Shown: positions 1 to 10,180 of the stretch, piece by piece
Position numbering within the stretch: the first letter of the stretch is position 1
Layout of the letters: every line of letters starts with the position of its first letter
NCBI GenBank assembly: GCA_022575985.1
Contig: JAKSXM010000040.1
Coordinates: 11,364,001-11,428,000, forward strand
DNA from: Anagrus nilaparvatae
Taxonomy: Eukaryota; Arthropoda; Insecta; Hymenoptera; Mymaridae
Direction: 5' to 3'
Length of the DNA: 64,000 bases
Notes under the pieces: model-generated
What the model saw: only the letters and a program-made list of their open reading frames with translations
Told to the model about the DNA's origin: nothing
Database searches by the model: none
Made by a program: the position numbers and the translations under genes

Positions 1-381
1 ACAACACCCCCTAAATAAAGGGAAGTTTAAAAAATTAAGTACTGTTAATACCAAGTACAAAATGCAATATCGTTTAAATTTTGTGTCAAAACTTAATTAG
101 ATTTAAAATGATCAAAATTTTTAAATTAGTAAACAAGTTGTGAACGCTAACTGTAACTTATTGAAATCTAGATGGATTAAGAATAAAAATAACTTTTTTA
201 ATTACATATACAATTTGTTACAACAGGTTATTTATTGTATGAAAACATTAATTAAATAATGCAACCCTAAAAAAATAGACAAAAATTTGACTTTCTATAA
301 TTGTGGTAAAATACTATAAATTTAGTCGTTTCATTTTGAATTTTGCTCCTGATTTTTCTACGAGATTTTGGTTTATAAAAA

Positions 382-484
382 TACACATATATTATAAGAT
401 TAACACAGTAAATAAAAAAATTTTTCTTTGCGATTACTAATTTTTATTTTTTATTTACTCTATTAATCTTATAATATGTGTATG
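382..484. repeat. Imperfect inverted repeat (hairpin)
   Basis: The left arm (about 382-424) and right arm (about 446-484) are imperfect reverse complements. They share the blocks TTATAAGATTAA/TTAATCTTATAA and AGTAAATAAAAA/TTTTTATTTACT, with a short AT-rich loop. It may be a small MITE remnant; no target duplication was found. Confidence 0.6.
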
Positions 485-1755
485 TTTTTGATTTCATTAA
501 TACTAAAATAATTTTTAAAAGTCAACTTTTAATAATTATTTTCTATATATACTCTATAGCTTTTACAGGAAATATGTAAGAAAATTCTTACCCTAGTAAT
601 CAAGGCTTAAACGTTTTTAATTGTAATTTACTGCAGACTCAGCAAAATTTACATCAACGATTTGAATCCACCTCAAGACAAAATTATATTTAAATATTTT
701 TATGAATAAAAAAACAGTTTTTGTTTCATTATAGTTAGATTTGGACATTAAAATTAAATGATTTCCTTGAAACTCAAGTATTTTGCTACAAAATTAAAAA
801 ACTAAGAAAGTTTTTTTCAGATTTAACTAAACTAGAGGCTTAAAAGCCTGAGTGCTGCAGAGCCTAGGGTCTTATAATCAAGTTTAGCAAAATGAAGTTT
901 TATGCTGCACGTGATTGCTGTTTTTTTATAACAAGGGCAAAAATTACCATAAAAAATATGAAATTATTGCCCTCGAAGACCACTCAATTTATTAGTATAA
1001 GTGTATATTATTTCTTCCAGAAAAAATTAACAACAGTTATTTGAAATTGCACCAAGACTATTTTATTAATTTTTTTTTTTTTTTTTTTAATAAAAAATGG
1101 TTGTTTTTTCATTAATTTATTTGACCCGATTCCATGATAGCCAAAATTTTTTATAATCATAAAAATAATTATTTTCAGGACAATATTTTTAAAAAACTTT
1201 GAAATTAAGAACAAAATTTTATAGTATACAAAAATTTAAATACTACTTTTTCAATTAAAAAAAAAAAGAAAAAAATAATAAAAAGGAAAAAAAATTACGA
1301 GCCCCGAAAAAATTTAAAGTCCTTAAAATTTATATTCTTTTTTTATATTCTTTAGTTTGCACTCAATTTGAATTGAGTGCAAAATGATTTGAATTGAATT
1401 GATGTGCAATAATTTGATTTTTTTTTTAAATAACCTAAAACGAAATAGTTACGCGATAGTTACGTATCCGGATACGTAAAAATTTTCAACTGTGTAATTA
1501 TGCAATAACTTATTTATTAAATTTTTGGTTTATTTAAAAAGATATATGAAGTAGGGGTAAAAGATGAAGAAACACAGCGTTTATATAGGTTAAAAGTTGT
1601 TTGGTAAAAAAAAAAACGGATCTCATACTGAATAATAATTTTCTTGTCAACAGCCAGAAAGCACCTTTTTATACATAATTATATGTATTGTAATAATTAT
1701 CAAATTATTATAAGAAAAAAAAATTATTTTTTTAAAAATTTTTAAAAATGTTCTA

Positions 1756-1905
1756 AGACGTCTTAAATTACATCTCCAAAGACGTCTTTAATCATGTCCA
1801 AAAGTCTCATAATTGGATATACTTTAAGACGTGATTAAAGACGTCTTTGGAGATGTGATTTAAGACGTGGTTCGAGACGTCTTTCAAGGTGTAATTTAAG
1901 ACGTC
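1756..1905. repeat. GACGTC-rich inverted repeat
   Basis: Two 25-base arms at 1770-1794 and 1832-1856 are perfect reverse complements around a 37-base spacer. The palindrome GACGTC occurs five times between 1756 and 1905, each time in an AAGACGTCTT-like context. This is a short foldback repeat; no gene is present. Confidence 0.8.
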
Positions 1906-2178
1906 ATCGATTTCAGTAGGGATATTTAACCATAATGATAAACCATGTGGTTAACCATAGGTATATTATCAAAATATTATTGAACCAAAAAGTTTTCTGT
2001 TGTATCCTGGAAAATCTTCGGAATGAAAATTAATCGTTAGAGGAAAGGGACAAACACTGGAGTTCAAATTTTTACCTTTAACTATTCTCCGTATTCCAAG
2101 ATGGCGAGCCAAAAAACATGAAAAATGAAACTTTCCAATTAACCTGAGGACTTTTGAATTTGAGAAAACCATTTTAAC

Positions 2179-2680
2179 GAATGAAAATTTTCAATTTTTC
2201 ACCTCAGCATATATTTTTCAGGATCCAAAATCATAAATAGTACTGCATACATTACCCGGGGGTTTTTGAGACAAACGATTTTATGAATGAAAATTCTCAT
2301 TTTTTCACTCCAGCATATTTGTCGATTTTCCAAAATGGCGGCTCAAAAAACAGAAAAGTACTTTCTAGATTACCTGGGGATTTTAGAGCTTCAGAAAAAC
2401 GTTTTAATGAATGAAAATTTTAATTTTTTTACCTCAGTATATTTCCCGATTTTCCAACATGGCAGTAAAAAAAACAAAAAGAACTTTATACATTACCCAG
2501 GGGTTTTATAAGTTGATAAAAAAACGTTTTTATGAATGGAAATCTTCATTTTTTTACCCCAATAAATTTCGATTTTCAAAAATAGCGGAACAAAAAATAG
2601 AAAAAAAGTACTTGAGAAAAAAATTTTTATGAATGAAAATTTTCATTTTTTCACCCTAGCATATTTCAAAGAAAAAATGG
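2179..2680 (+). repeat. Degenerate tandem repeat, units about 100-125 bp
   Basis: The phrase ATGAATGAAAAT starts near 2179, 2285, 2409, 2533 and 2630. Most copies are followed by a GATTTTCCAAAATGGCGG-like block. These are about five diverged units. Small open frames here run across unit boundaries and are not genes. An inverted relative of the unit lies near 3190-3275. Confidence 0.7.
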
Positions 2681-3833
2681 AATATTTTTTTCAGAATGTT
2701 TAGGACATAACAATCATAAAAAGTATTGTTAAGATGATTAAATAAAATGAATAAATATGCCTTATATACGACAATAATTAAAAAATCTGGTAATAAGTAT
2801 AAATTACATTAAATCTGGTTATTTATACGCGTTTATGCCCTTTAAAAAACTATTTTAATAAACCTAATGCGAATTTCAATTTATTTTTGTCAACGTTGAC
2901 AATATGATAACAAAATTTTTGTTCATAAGAAAGTTTTTCTGAACTCTGGGAACCCGATTTTCGAAATTAATAGAGCGATGGAGTAATGGAATTCCCCTCC
3001 CTTTTCTATGGTTTTTGAAAAATACTGATCTCGAAAGTGAATGGAAAACTCCTTAGCGATATTATTCTCCCTCAATAGAAACAGGGAGAATGGAAAAAAC
3101 TCCACTCCACTTATTTTGAAAATACACCTGTTTATTATTAATGGAGTAGTTTTTATTCTATCAGATTCGAAAATCGAGGCTCAGGTAATATAGAAAGTAT
3201 CTTTTTTTTCTATTTTTTGATCTACCATTTTGGAAAATTGGGAAATATGATGGGGTGAAAAAATAAAAGTTCTCCGGTGCATAATGTAAGTTAACGTTAA
3301 TTTTAACGTTATTTTAAGGTAACTTTAACGTTAATTTTAGGTAGATTTAACATTAATTTAATGTTAAACCCACCCGACCATAAACGCTTTGAAATTTAAA
3401 ACGTTTTTGATAAAACCAGTCCCCCATTTTCAAACGTTTCAAACTCGTTTTTAAAACGTTTTTAAAACGTTATAATGCGCCGCATAATTTTGAAAATAAT
3501 TTTCTGTTGGGTTTCTAAAGTATAATTTAGATCTTAGAGAGTGCGCCACGTTATGGTGTTTCTTATTATGAGTAGTTTTTATAGAGTATATATGTATATG
3601 TATTATAGGGGGGAAATACCATGTATGAGATATATATATTTAGATGAGTCAGTCAAACTGTAAAGCTTTAGATAGTCAGTATAAAGTCAGTATAAGAAAG
3701 TGAATAAATAAGACATTATTAAGTAATTGATTATTAAGTTAAAACTATCATATTTTTGTAAGAAGTAAAATAAAGTTTCATACGTTTTTCTAAGTAAAAT
3801 AAAGGCTTAAACTTATTTCCACTGTATAAAAAA

Positions 3834-5216
3834 ACTTATGACCGGTTTGTGTAACTACACAACCAACGAGCATGGAACATGTTCACTAATAACTAACACT
3901 GATAATGAAGTATCTATTCTGTTCATAATATCAATATTTATATCCAAGTATTTCTGCACTAAAGTTCTTTAGAGACTTCTGCACCAATGGTCCCTAAGTA
4001 CTTCTGCTCCAAAGGTCTTTAGGGACTTCTGCACCATAGGTCCCTAGGTACTTCTGAACCAATGCTCCCTAGGTACTTCTACACCAAAGGTCTTTAGGGA
4101 CTTCTGCACCATAGGTCCCTAGGTACTTCTACACCAATGCTTCCTAAGTACTTCTGCACCAAAGGTTTTTAGGTACTTCTGCACCAAAGGTCTTTAGGTA
4201 CTTCTGCACCAAAGGTCTTTAGGGACTTCTGCACCAATGCTCCCTAATTACTTCTGCACCAAAGGTCTTTAGGGACTTCTTCACCATAGGTCCCTAGGTA
4301 CTTCTACACCAATGCTTCCTAAGTACTTCTGCACCAAAGGTCTTTAGAGACTTCTGCACCCTAGGTACTTCTGCACCAAAGGTCTTTAGGGACTTCTGCA
4401 CCATAGGTCCCTAGGTACTTCTACACCAATGCTTCCTAAGTACTTCTGCACCAAAGGTTTTTAGGTACTTCTGCACCAAAGGTCTTTAGGTACTTCTGCA
4501 CCAAAGGTCTTTAGGGACTTCTGCACCAATGCTCCCTAATTACTTCTGCACCAAAGGTCTTTAGGGACTTCTTCACCATAGGTCCCTAGGTACTTCTACA
4601 CCAATGCTTCCTAAGTACTTCTGCACCAAAGGTCTTTAGAGACTTCTGCACCCTAGGTACTTCTGCACCAAAGGTCTTTAGGGACTTCTGCACCAATGCT
4701 CCCTAAGTACTTCTGCACCAAAGGTCTTTAGGGACTTCTGCACCAAAGGTCCCTAGGTACTTCTACACCAATGCTTCCTAAGTACTTCTGCACCAAAGGT
4801 CTTTAGAGACTTCTGCACCCTAGGTACTTCTGCACCAAAGGTCTTTAGGGACTTCTGCACCATAGGTCCCTAGGTACTTCTACACAAATGCTTCCTAAGT
4901 ACTTCTGCACCAAAGGTCTTTAGAGACTTCTGCACCATAGTTCCCTAGGTACTTCTGCACCAAAGGTCTTTAGGGACTCCTGCACCAATGCTCCCTAAGT
5001 ACTTCTGTACCAAAGGTCTTTAGGGGCTTCTGCACCATAGGTCCCTAGGTACTTCTGCACCAATGCTCCCTAAGTACTTCTGCACCAAAGGTCCCTAAAT
5101 CGAAAATATTCTAAGTCCCATTTGACCCCCCCCTTAAAAAGGACAAATTTGACCCCCCCCCCCCTTAATTTTCCAGTTTTGAAGTACCCCCTCCCTATAA
5201 ACATGTTCCATGTTAA
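3834..5216 (+). mobile_element. Helitron/Helentron-like non-autonomous element in the copia LTR
   Basis: Comparison with the intact 3' LTR shows that the insert interrupted A/T (left flank A tract, right flank TACATG) without a target duplication, as expected for Helitron-type insertion. Near the ends are 13-bp subterminal inverted repeats, CATGGAACATGTT (3871-3883) and AACATGTTCCATG (5200-5212). There is also a small near-palindrome GGTTTGTGTA/ACACAACC at about 3844-3863. The middle is a large minisatellite. Subterminal inverted repeats plus an internal tandem array is the plan of DINE-1/Helentron-associated elements. Canonical TC and CTRR ends were not clear, so the class is an inference. 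A partial relative lies at 18295. Confidence 0.6.
3945..5096 (+). repeat. 25-bp minisatellite array with a higher-order period
   Basis: About 46 tandem copies of a 25-bp unit of the form GGTACTTCTGCACCAAAGGT plus CTTTA are present. Variants read CCATAGGTCCCTA and CCAATGCTCCCTA, with a few units shortened to about 18 bp. A block of variants starting at 4161 is repeated from 4453 with nearly identical sequence for about 240 bp, giving a higher-order period of 292 bp. The repeats abut one another with no spacers, and no open frame runs through the array. Confidence 0.95.
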
Positions 5217-5415
5217 TACATGAAATTACAACAGGTTCATGTCCCAGCAAGTTAAGCCTTTTTTTTGAAATCGTCTAGTGAGTCATATAGTGAGTCAGTG
5301 AAATTTCATACTTTATACTTATATATATATATATATTTATATACATATATATATTATAATATATAAAATACAAAATTCTTTTGAAAAATTGTAAGTGCAA
5401 ATAAATAAATTAGAA

Positions 5416-6723
5416 ATGGATGCAAAATTAGTTATTGGTACATTGACAGGAAAGAATAACTATATTGCCTGGCGCTTTAAGCTAAATTTAGTGTTACGCT
5501 CTAAAGAAATGTACGACATAGCAACAGGTGAGAAACCGAAGCCGGCCGACACTGACGCAAGTTATGCAAGCTGGTGTAAGAAAGATTTAGATGCGCAAAC
5601 GCTGATTGGTTTAAATGTAGATGAAAATATTGCATTAAAGTTGCATGTATGCACGTCAGCATCAAAAATGTTAGAAAGACTTGAAACTTTGTATGGAAGT
5701 AAGGCACAATCATCGAAAGACGGACTGCGTGCAAAATTTTTCAGTTTTGAGTATGATAGTTCGAAGGGCGCAGTTGACAATTGTATGGACATCGACAATT
5801 TAGTACAGGAATTAAGTGCTACAGGTGAAGAAATCAAGGACGAGTGGGTAATATCCCGTATTTTAAATTGTTTACCGGAAAGCTTTAGTCATTTTCATTC
5901 AGCATGGGACTCGACGGTAGCGACAGATAAAACAATACCGAAATTGATGGAAAGATTGCAGCAAGAAGAATTACGTATGCAGAAAGGTGATTCAAAGGTT
6001 GCAGAAAATGCATTTTTATCAAAAGGCCAAGTAAGAAACCAGCCAAAGAAATCATCAAGTCAAGGTCAGTCTAGTCAGAAACCAACAAATCAAACCAAAT
6101 GTTTTAAGTGCAATAAGTTTGGCCATAAAAAGAAAGATTGTAGAGGTAAGCCTTGTCAGGAATATATTGATTACTGTAAAAGAAATTATACATGTAATGA
6201 TTGCAAGGAACATGGGCATTTTGCGAAAGAGTGTCCTAAAAATGAAAAGTCAGATGCGAAAGCTTTTGTGTCAGTCAGTTTATCGTCAGCAGCTGTAGAT
6301 AAAGTAAGTCTCGACAGTGAATCATGGTACATGGACAGTGCGGCAACCCATCATATGACTGGAAATTTGAATTGGCTATCAAATTTAAAACCATTGCAAG
6401 AATCTATACAGGTGAAAATTGGAGACTCCACCTTGTTAGAAGCCGTAAGTACGGGAAATGTATATTTATCTGCTTTTGATGGAGAAAAATGGTACGAAAT
6501 AGTTTTGAAAGATGTTATATTTGTACCAAAATTATCATTTAATTTATTTTCGACAACGGCAGTATTTGATAAGGGCTACACCTTAAGAGCAGATGCAGAT
6601 AAGTCAGAAATATTAGAAAATGGCAAGCCAGTTATAGTCGCTGAAAGAAGTGGAGGACTATTTCGCATGAAATTTGAAAGAAAAGTAGAACAGGCCCTGT
6701 CTGCAGTTTCAATTAAAACATGA
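5416..6723 (+). pseudogene. Copia Gag and aspartic protease region, ended by a premature TGA
   Basis: This is the N-terminal part of a copia Gag-Pol polyprotein. The first ATG in frame is at 5416; the frame is open a little further upstream but starts there with GTG. A copia-type Gag domain (retrotransposon gag family, with a W-R-F-K start region) is followed by two CCHC zinc knuckles at about residues 229-242 and 260-273, which bind the RNA genome. The protease follows with the active-site signature W-Y-M-D-S-A at about residues 304-309. The frame stops at TGA (6721-6723), immediately before the His of the integrase zinc-binding motif. Copia proteins normally have Trp-His there, so TGG to TGA is the likely change. 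Downstream sequence continues in the same frame. Confidence 0.9.
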
Positions 6724-8049
6724 CATGAACGTCTAGCTCATCAAAACGTAAGGTATGTCAGAGACATTTTAAAGAAAAATAATATTGCCTATGTAGATGA
6801 CTGGAATGGTTACGTATGTGAAGGCTGTATTTATGGAAAGCAATGTCAAGTATCCCATAAATCCAACCCCATGACGGCTGAAAAATGTCTGGATGTCGTT
6901 CATGTTGATCTCGGAGAAATGAATGTCTTATCCCTTGGAGGAAATAAATATTTCCTGATGTTCAAGGATGATTATAGTCATTTTAGAACTGTGTATTTTC
7001 TAAAGAAAAAGTCTGAAGCTGTCGGAAAATTGAAAATTTTCTTGAACTTGGTAGAAAATCAATTTAATCGCAAGGTAAAAGTTCTAAAATCAGACAATGG
7101 GACAGAAATAAAGAATGCAAAAAGTAAAGATATATTTGAAAAATTAGGTATTTTTCACGAAAGGTCTACAAGCCATACACCACAGCAAAATGGCAGAATC
7201 GAAAGGGAGATGCGCACAATTGTAGAAGCTGCTCGAGCTGAAATTTACGCAGAAAATTTAGGGCTGAACTTATGGGCAGAAGCTATAAGTTACTTCATAT
7301 TCACCATAAATCAGACAGGTACAAGCTCAGTGGAAGGTGTAAGTCCAGCTGAACTATGGTTTGGTCGTCTTGTAGACATAAATTATATGAAACCATTTGG
7401 ATGTGAGTGCTATGCATGGATTCATAAATCTGGTCGTAAGAAGCTTGATAAAAGAAGTCAAAAAGAAGTATTTGTAGGTTATGACATAGAAGAGCATGGG
7501 TACAGAGTATACTTGCCTGCGAAGCACGAAGTTATCACATCATGCAATGTAAAATTTGATGAAAAACTGTATCCTCGTCAAGAAAATTTTGTAGAAATGA
7601 ATTTAGATGGTGAAAATTCTGAAGATAAAAATAAAAGCTTTGAAGGTCAGGAGGAGAATCAAACAGAAAGTGACAGCGAAAGTGATAATAGTCTTATAGA
7701 CAATATTGAAGACAATGCAAATCCACCTGGTCGAAATTTAAGAAACAGAAATTTGTTGAAGCCTCATCCAAAATATAATGATTATGTAAGTTTTATTGGA
7801 GAAGTAGAGGACATACCAGTCGATAAAGCTTTAAATGATCCAGAATGGAAAGAGCCTATGAATGAAGAGATAAAATCACTGAAAGAAAAGAAGACTTGGG
7901 TACTTACTGATTTGCCTAAAGGACATAAGCCTCTATCTTGCAAATGGGTCTTACGTAGAAAAAGTGATGGTCGTCGAAAAGCTAGATTAGTAATAATTGA
8001 TTTGATCTACGTCAAGGTATTGACTATACTGATACCTTTGCTCCCGTAG
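6724..8049 (+). pseudogene. Copia integrase and start of reverse transcriptase
   Basis: This continues the Gag-Pol frame after the premature TGA. It opens with the H-x4-H / C-x2-C zinc-binding region (6724-6850). The integrase core follows, with its three acidic residues visible in HVDLG, SDNGTE and GRIEREM contexts, then the copia-specific C-terminal region and an acidic linker. The reverse transcriptase begins with the W-x-L-x-x-L-P and K-W-V motifs of copia RT. The frame derails after KARLV at about 7990-8010 because of a small indel, and ends at 8049. The integrase active site itself is intact in sequence. Confidence 0.9.
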
Positions 8050-8738
8050 CTCGATGTGGGAGCATAAGGTTATTGCTGAGTTACGCAGCAGGAGGAGATT
8101 ATTTTATCAAAACATTTGATATAAAGACAGCCTTTTTAAACGGTGATTTGTCAGAAGAAATATATATGAATCAGCCAAGAGGATTTGAAGATGGCTCAAA
8201 TAAAGTCTGCAGATTGTTGAAAAGTTTGTATGGACTTAAACAGGCTCCTAAGTCCTGGAATACAAAATTGAACAGCTATTTAACTAAATTGAAGTTTGAA
8301 GCAACCGATGATGATCCTTGTCTGTTTTACAATGAATCAAGGACTATTATGATAACTGTTTTTGTTGATGATGGATTAATCATTGGTAAGAGCAAGACAG
8401 ATATTGAAAATTTTCTTAAAAACTTAGGACAGGAAGTTGAATTGACTTCTGAATGGCCCAAGAACGGAAAAGTTCATTATCTTGGAATGGAGATAAGTCT
8501 GATGGAAAATGGCATGTTTTTAAATCAACCAAAGTATACAAATAAAATTTTGGAACACTTTGGATTTTCACGTTCATACGATGCCAGTACACCTATGGAA
8601 CCTGGTATGGTAACAAGTAAGTTAGTAAATGACAAAGATTTGGTTGGAAAACCGTATCGAGAAGCAGTAGATAGTCTGCTGTATCTATCAACGATGTCAC
8701 GTCCAGATATATGCTATGCTGTAAATTTCGCTACTTGA
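8010..8738 (+). pseudogene. Copia reverse transcriptase core
   Basis: This is the polymerase domain in a shifted frame relative to 6724-8049. Visible motifs are DTFAPVAR (about 8030), TFDIKTAFLNG, the SLYGLKQAPKSW region and the catalytic FVDD box (V-F-V-D-D-G, about 8360), followed by YLGME and MSRPDI. RT copies the element RNA into cDNA. The frame ends just after the R-P-D-I-C-Y-A-V-N-F stretch. The following conserved segment that should lead to YLKGT is missing, which implies a deletion of roughly 60-70 bp near 8735. Confidence 0.9.
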
Positions 8739-9281
8739 AAGGGACTGTACACTATGGAATATTCTTTAATGGAGACAGCAAGCTTCAAGTTTTTACGGAT
8801 GCAAACTATGGAGGTGATGATGAAGACATGTGTTCAATCAGTGGAGTATTAGTCGAAAAAGGAGGTCCAATTGTATGGTTTGCTCAAAAACAGAAAGTTG
8901 TGAAGGCAAAAAATGTTATTGGAGAGGAGAATGTTACATCTATTTCCTCAGCTGAAGCTGAATATAGAGCAGCAGTTGCGGGCATTCAAGAAATTAGTTG
9001 GATACGTCGAATAGCAGAAGAAATGTTTTTAGAAGATATCAGTAAACCAACAAGTTTTCTTATAGACAACCAGGCTGCTATAAATATGTTACAACGAGTA
9101 GAAGATGGTAAGATTACGAAGAGCAAGAAACATATAGAAATAAAGAGGAAATTTGTGAATCGCCATGTAGGTATAACAATCGATCCAACTTACATCAAGT
9201 CAGCAGAACAGGTAGCAGATATATTCACAAAGCCGCTTAGCAAGAAACCATTTACCTATTTGAGGGCAAAACTACTCAAGG
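8739..9281 (+). pseudogene. Copia RNase H domain
   Basis: This is the C-terminal domain of the polyprotein, resuming at RYLKGTVHYG after the apparent deletion. RNase H residues are visible: Asp in FTDANY, Glu in SSAEAEYRA and Asp in IDNQAAI. The C-terminal KHIEIK and ADIFTKPL signatures of copia elements follow. The open frame runs on to 9307 into the 3' LTR. A purine-rich AAGGAGGAG tract at about 9278-9286, just before the LTR, is a fitting polypurine tract for plus-strand priming. Confidence 0.9.
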
Positions 9282-9286
9282 AGGAG

Positions 9287-9632
9287 TGTTGGGTTTCTAA
9301 AGTATAATTTAGATCTTGGAGAGTGCGCCATGTTATGGTGTTTCTTATTATGAGTAGTTTTTATAGAGTATATATGTATATGTATTATAGGGGGGAAATA
9401 ACATGTATGAGATATATATATTTAGGTGAGTCAGTCAAACTGTAAAGCTTTAGATAGTCAGTATAAAGTCAGTATATGAAAGTGAATAAATAAGACATTA
9501 TTAAGTAATTAATTATTAAGTTAAAACTATCATATTTTTGTAATAAGTAAAATAAAGTTTCATACGTTTTTCTAAGTAAAATAAAGGCTTAAACTTATTT
9601 CCACTGTATAAAAAATACATGAAATTACAACA
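9287..9632 (+). repeat. Copia 3' LTR
   Basis: This intact 346-bp LTR begins TGTTGGG and ends TTACAACA. It is preceded by a purine tract and followed by the TTTTC target duplication. AATAAAG-type polyadenylation signals occur at about 9550 and 9580. About seven substitutions separate it from the 5' LTR. Confidence 0.95.
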
Positions 9633-9779
9633 TTTTCTCTAATTTTAGAAACGATTTTAAAACGTTTTTAAAACATTTTTAAAACGTGTTGAAAATGGAA
9701 AAATTATTAAATATTATCTAAATATCATCTGAATTAGCTGTATGCCCGTGGCGCTGATATTAGACCGCTATCGGCTCGG

Positions 9780-10180
9780 CTGTTAAAAAAAATACAGACA
9801 ATCGCCTCTTTTGGGTATTGTTTTAGCTAATTTAATGGTGAAATATTCTGTTAGTCTGTACGCAAAAAGTGCACAAATAGCAAAATTGCTCCTTCTGGGG
9901 TTAGTTTTAGCTAATTTAGGGGTGGTATGTTAATTATTCATAAAAAAATCCATGAAATTCGTTTTCAGCTACGCAAAAAACCCTTCTGGACCTAATCTAG
10001 TCGCAAAAAGTGCCAAAATAGCTAAAGCACCCTCTTTTCGGGGGTAGTTTTTGCAAATTTATGGGTGAAGCCCCAGTTTCTTTAACAAATGACCCCAATA
10101 ATTTTTGGTGTCAGCGACCCAAAAACCTATACTAGAGCACATTGTATTCGCAACATTAAGAGCTCCCAAACCCGTATTTT
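9780..10180 (+). repeat. Dispersed tandem repeat, three diverged units
   Basis: Three units carry a TAGTTTTAGCTAATTTAGGGG-type phrase (near 9823, 9902 and 10045), next to GCAAAAAGTGC-like blocks. The array ends with CCCGTATTTTGACTGGGG. The same phrases and the same ending recur at 61640-62045, so this is one repeat family with two copies in the window. No gene is present. Confidence 0.7.

Larger units (their letters stand above)
1..3499. other. Gene-free AT-rich flank
   Basis: No open frame here is longer than about 75 codons and none resembles a known protein. The stretch holds simple AT-rich DNA, an inverted repeat near 382-484, a GACGTC-rich inverted repeat near 1756-1905, tandem units near 2179-2680 and short TTAACGTTAA-like repeats near 3295-3370. 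From 3380 to 3475 there are several AAAACGTTTT-like motifs. The same motifs resume at 9640, beyond the copia element, so the retrotransposon landed inside this repeat. Confidence 0.7.
3505..5233 (+). repeat. Copia 5' LTR, split by an insertion
   Basis: The LTR occupies 3505-3833 and 5217-5233. Removing the 1383-bp insert leaves 346 bp, exactly the length of the 3' LTR (9287-9632). The intact 3' LTR therefore serves as the empty-site reference and fixes both insertion junctions. Confidence 0.9.
3505..9632 (+). mobile_element. Ty1/copia LTR retrotransposon, complete but inactivated
   Basis: The element is bounded by LTRs that begin TGTTGGG and end TTACAACA, and is flanked by a perfect 5-bp target duplication TTTTC (3500-3504 and 9633-9637). 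The protein order gag, protease, integrase, reverse transcriptase, RNase H is diagnostic of the copia superfamily. The two LTRs differ at about 7 of 346 positions (about 2%), so the insertion is fairly young. The coding region is nevertheless broken by an in-frame TGA at 6721-6723, a frameshift near 7990-8010 and an apparent deletion near 8735. The 5' LTR was later split by another element (3834-5216). Confidence 0.95.

Noticed and set aside
2287..2632. Overlapping plus-strand frames with similar peptides
   Set aside because: The peptide similarity comes from the underlying tandem DNA repeat read in two frames.
3945..5096. Repeat array that might be read as CRISPR
   Set aside because: Units abut directly with no unique spacers, vary freely and lie inside a eukaryotic mobile element.
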